In this document: positions 63,662-64,000 of the stretch, in pieces
Layout of the letters: the number at the start of each line of letters is the position of its first letter
Numbering within the stretch: the first letter of the stretch is position 1
Notes under the pieces: generated by a model
The model's input: only the letters and a program-made list of their open reading frames with translations
Database searches by the model: none
Told to the model about the DNA's origin: nothing
Translations under genes and position numbers: made by a program
Assembly (NCBI GenBank): GCA_902493535.1
Contig: CABUQG010000001.1
Span: 1 to 64,000, forward strand
DNA: 64,000 nucleotides
Direction: 5' to 3'
Source of the DNA: an uncultured Collinsella sp.
GTDB taxonomy: Bacteria; Actinomycetota; Coriobacteriia; Coriobacteriales; Coriobacteriaceae

Positions 63662-64000
63662 ATGACTGACCACGCTTTAGACCGACCGCAGCTAGCCGAA
63701 GCCGTCGGCAACGATATTGCCGACATGGCCCATTTTTGGATGCTGCGGAAGTTCCAGTTTTTGGAGCCGGCGCGCGAACAGTTCGAGATCATTGTCGACC
63801 CGTGGCTCAGCTATTGCACCGAGCCTTCGCAAAACGAAATCATGGCCTACAACATGGCGTTTACCGATTGGCTGCTCTTCGAGCGCTCCTATCGCCATGG
63901 CAAGACGCTGCTCGAGCTGTATGTTGACGAGCCGCCGGCATCGCTTTTGCCTGCCTCGCTCAAGCGGCTCGAGCAGGTACGCGACACGCAGTATTTCTCG
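63662..64000 (+). CDS. Unknown protein, 3' end outside the window
   Basis: The ATG at 63662 follows GAGGAGGATGCC and the frame is open for 113 codons to the window edge. The visible part is acidic and aromatic-rich (MAHFWMLRKFQFLEPAREQFE, FTDWLLFERSYRHGKTLLELYV), without signal peptide or membrane segment. I do not recognise the family; the sequence suggests a helical, cytoplasmic domain. Confidence 0.75.
   Translation, partial: MTDHALDRPQLAEAVGNDIADMAHFWMLRKFQFLEPAREQFEIIVDPWLSYCTEPSQNEIMAYNMAFTDWLLFERSYRHGKTLLELYVDEPPASLLPASLKRLEQVRDTQYFS

Noticed and set aside
63333..63665. 110-aa open frame after gltD
   Set aside because: It starts inside a family 2 palindrome, has no ribosome binding site and its composition is not protein-like; the real gene starts at 63662.

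Overview
The window looks like chromosome of a Coriobacteriia member close to Collinsella (gut Actinobacteria). This is judged from the GC-rich actinobacterial-type proteins, the gene sets present (a ygeX/ygeY/ygeW-hyuA-yqeB/yqeC purine and selenium-hydroxylase cluster, split transketolase, Ala/Lys-tailed L17 and L31) and the absence of any rRNA, phage or plasmid backbone. It is a judgement from recognised protein families, not from a database search.

Layout. 1-1200: a small accessory patch with a partial reading frame and two overlapping unknown genes, the second HEPN-like. 1356-12409: a divergently arranged catabolic island. A YheO/DauR-type regulator faces ygeX (diaminopropionate ammonia-lyase), ygeY and ygeW across two identical-type operators. 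mocA, hyuA, yqeC, yqeB and xdhC follow. The molybdenum/selenium hydroxylase these genes should serve is not in the window. 12731-22452: the distal spc operon and the alpha operon (rplE to rplQ with secY, adk, map, infA, rpmJ, rpoA), closed by a textbook terminator. rplE has its own promoter because rplN/rplX are not upstream. 22545-31000: truA, a glycosyltransferase, argR, a class A penicillin-binding protein, a U32-type protein and tyrS. 31242-36895: adenine deaminase, two Cof-type HAD phosphatases, and an ACT protein with citrate synthase. 37201-49775: rpmE with a two-hairpin leader, secA, prfB, a YitT-family protein, split transketolase, ftsE-ftsX and rnr. 49953-52335: a small accessory patch (serine recombinase, VanZ-like, ArsC/Spx-like, unknown) separating rnr from tRNA-Gln, tRNA-Glu, a TPR protein and smpB. 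54461-63308: flavin reductase-like protein, rubredoxin, an Nramp metal transporter and glutamate synthase gltB-gltD. The last 339 bases start an unknown gene.

Three things stand out. First, intergenic regions hold several families of palindromic elements: four copies of a 17-31 bp arm palindrome (AGTTGCGGTGAAATA), a family joined to stop codons (CTAGTCATnGGGGAC), an AACCTGTCCC hairpin family, a three-copy 62-bp tandem palindrome array, a three-copy 80-bp array whose arms alternate every 40 bp, and two single giant perfect inverted repeats (28-bp and 25-bp arms). Second, stop codon use is extreme for a GC-rich genome. Of 58 confidently identified genes I count 31 ending in TAG, 26 in TAA and one in TGA (adk, inside an ATGA overlap). 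RF2 (prfB) carries Ser-Pro-Thr instead of Ser-Pro-Phe at the codon-recognition tripeptide. Third, several leaders look regulatory: the rpmE double hairpin, a Shine-Dalgarno sequence buried in a 25-bp stem before a HAD gene, a terminator abutting the yitT Shine-Dalgarno, and shared GTTTCGAAAC sites before argR and gltB.
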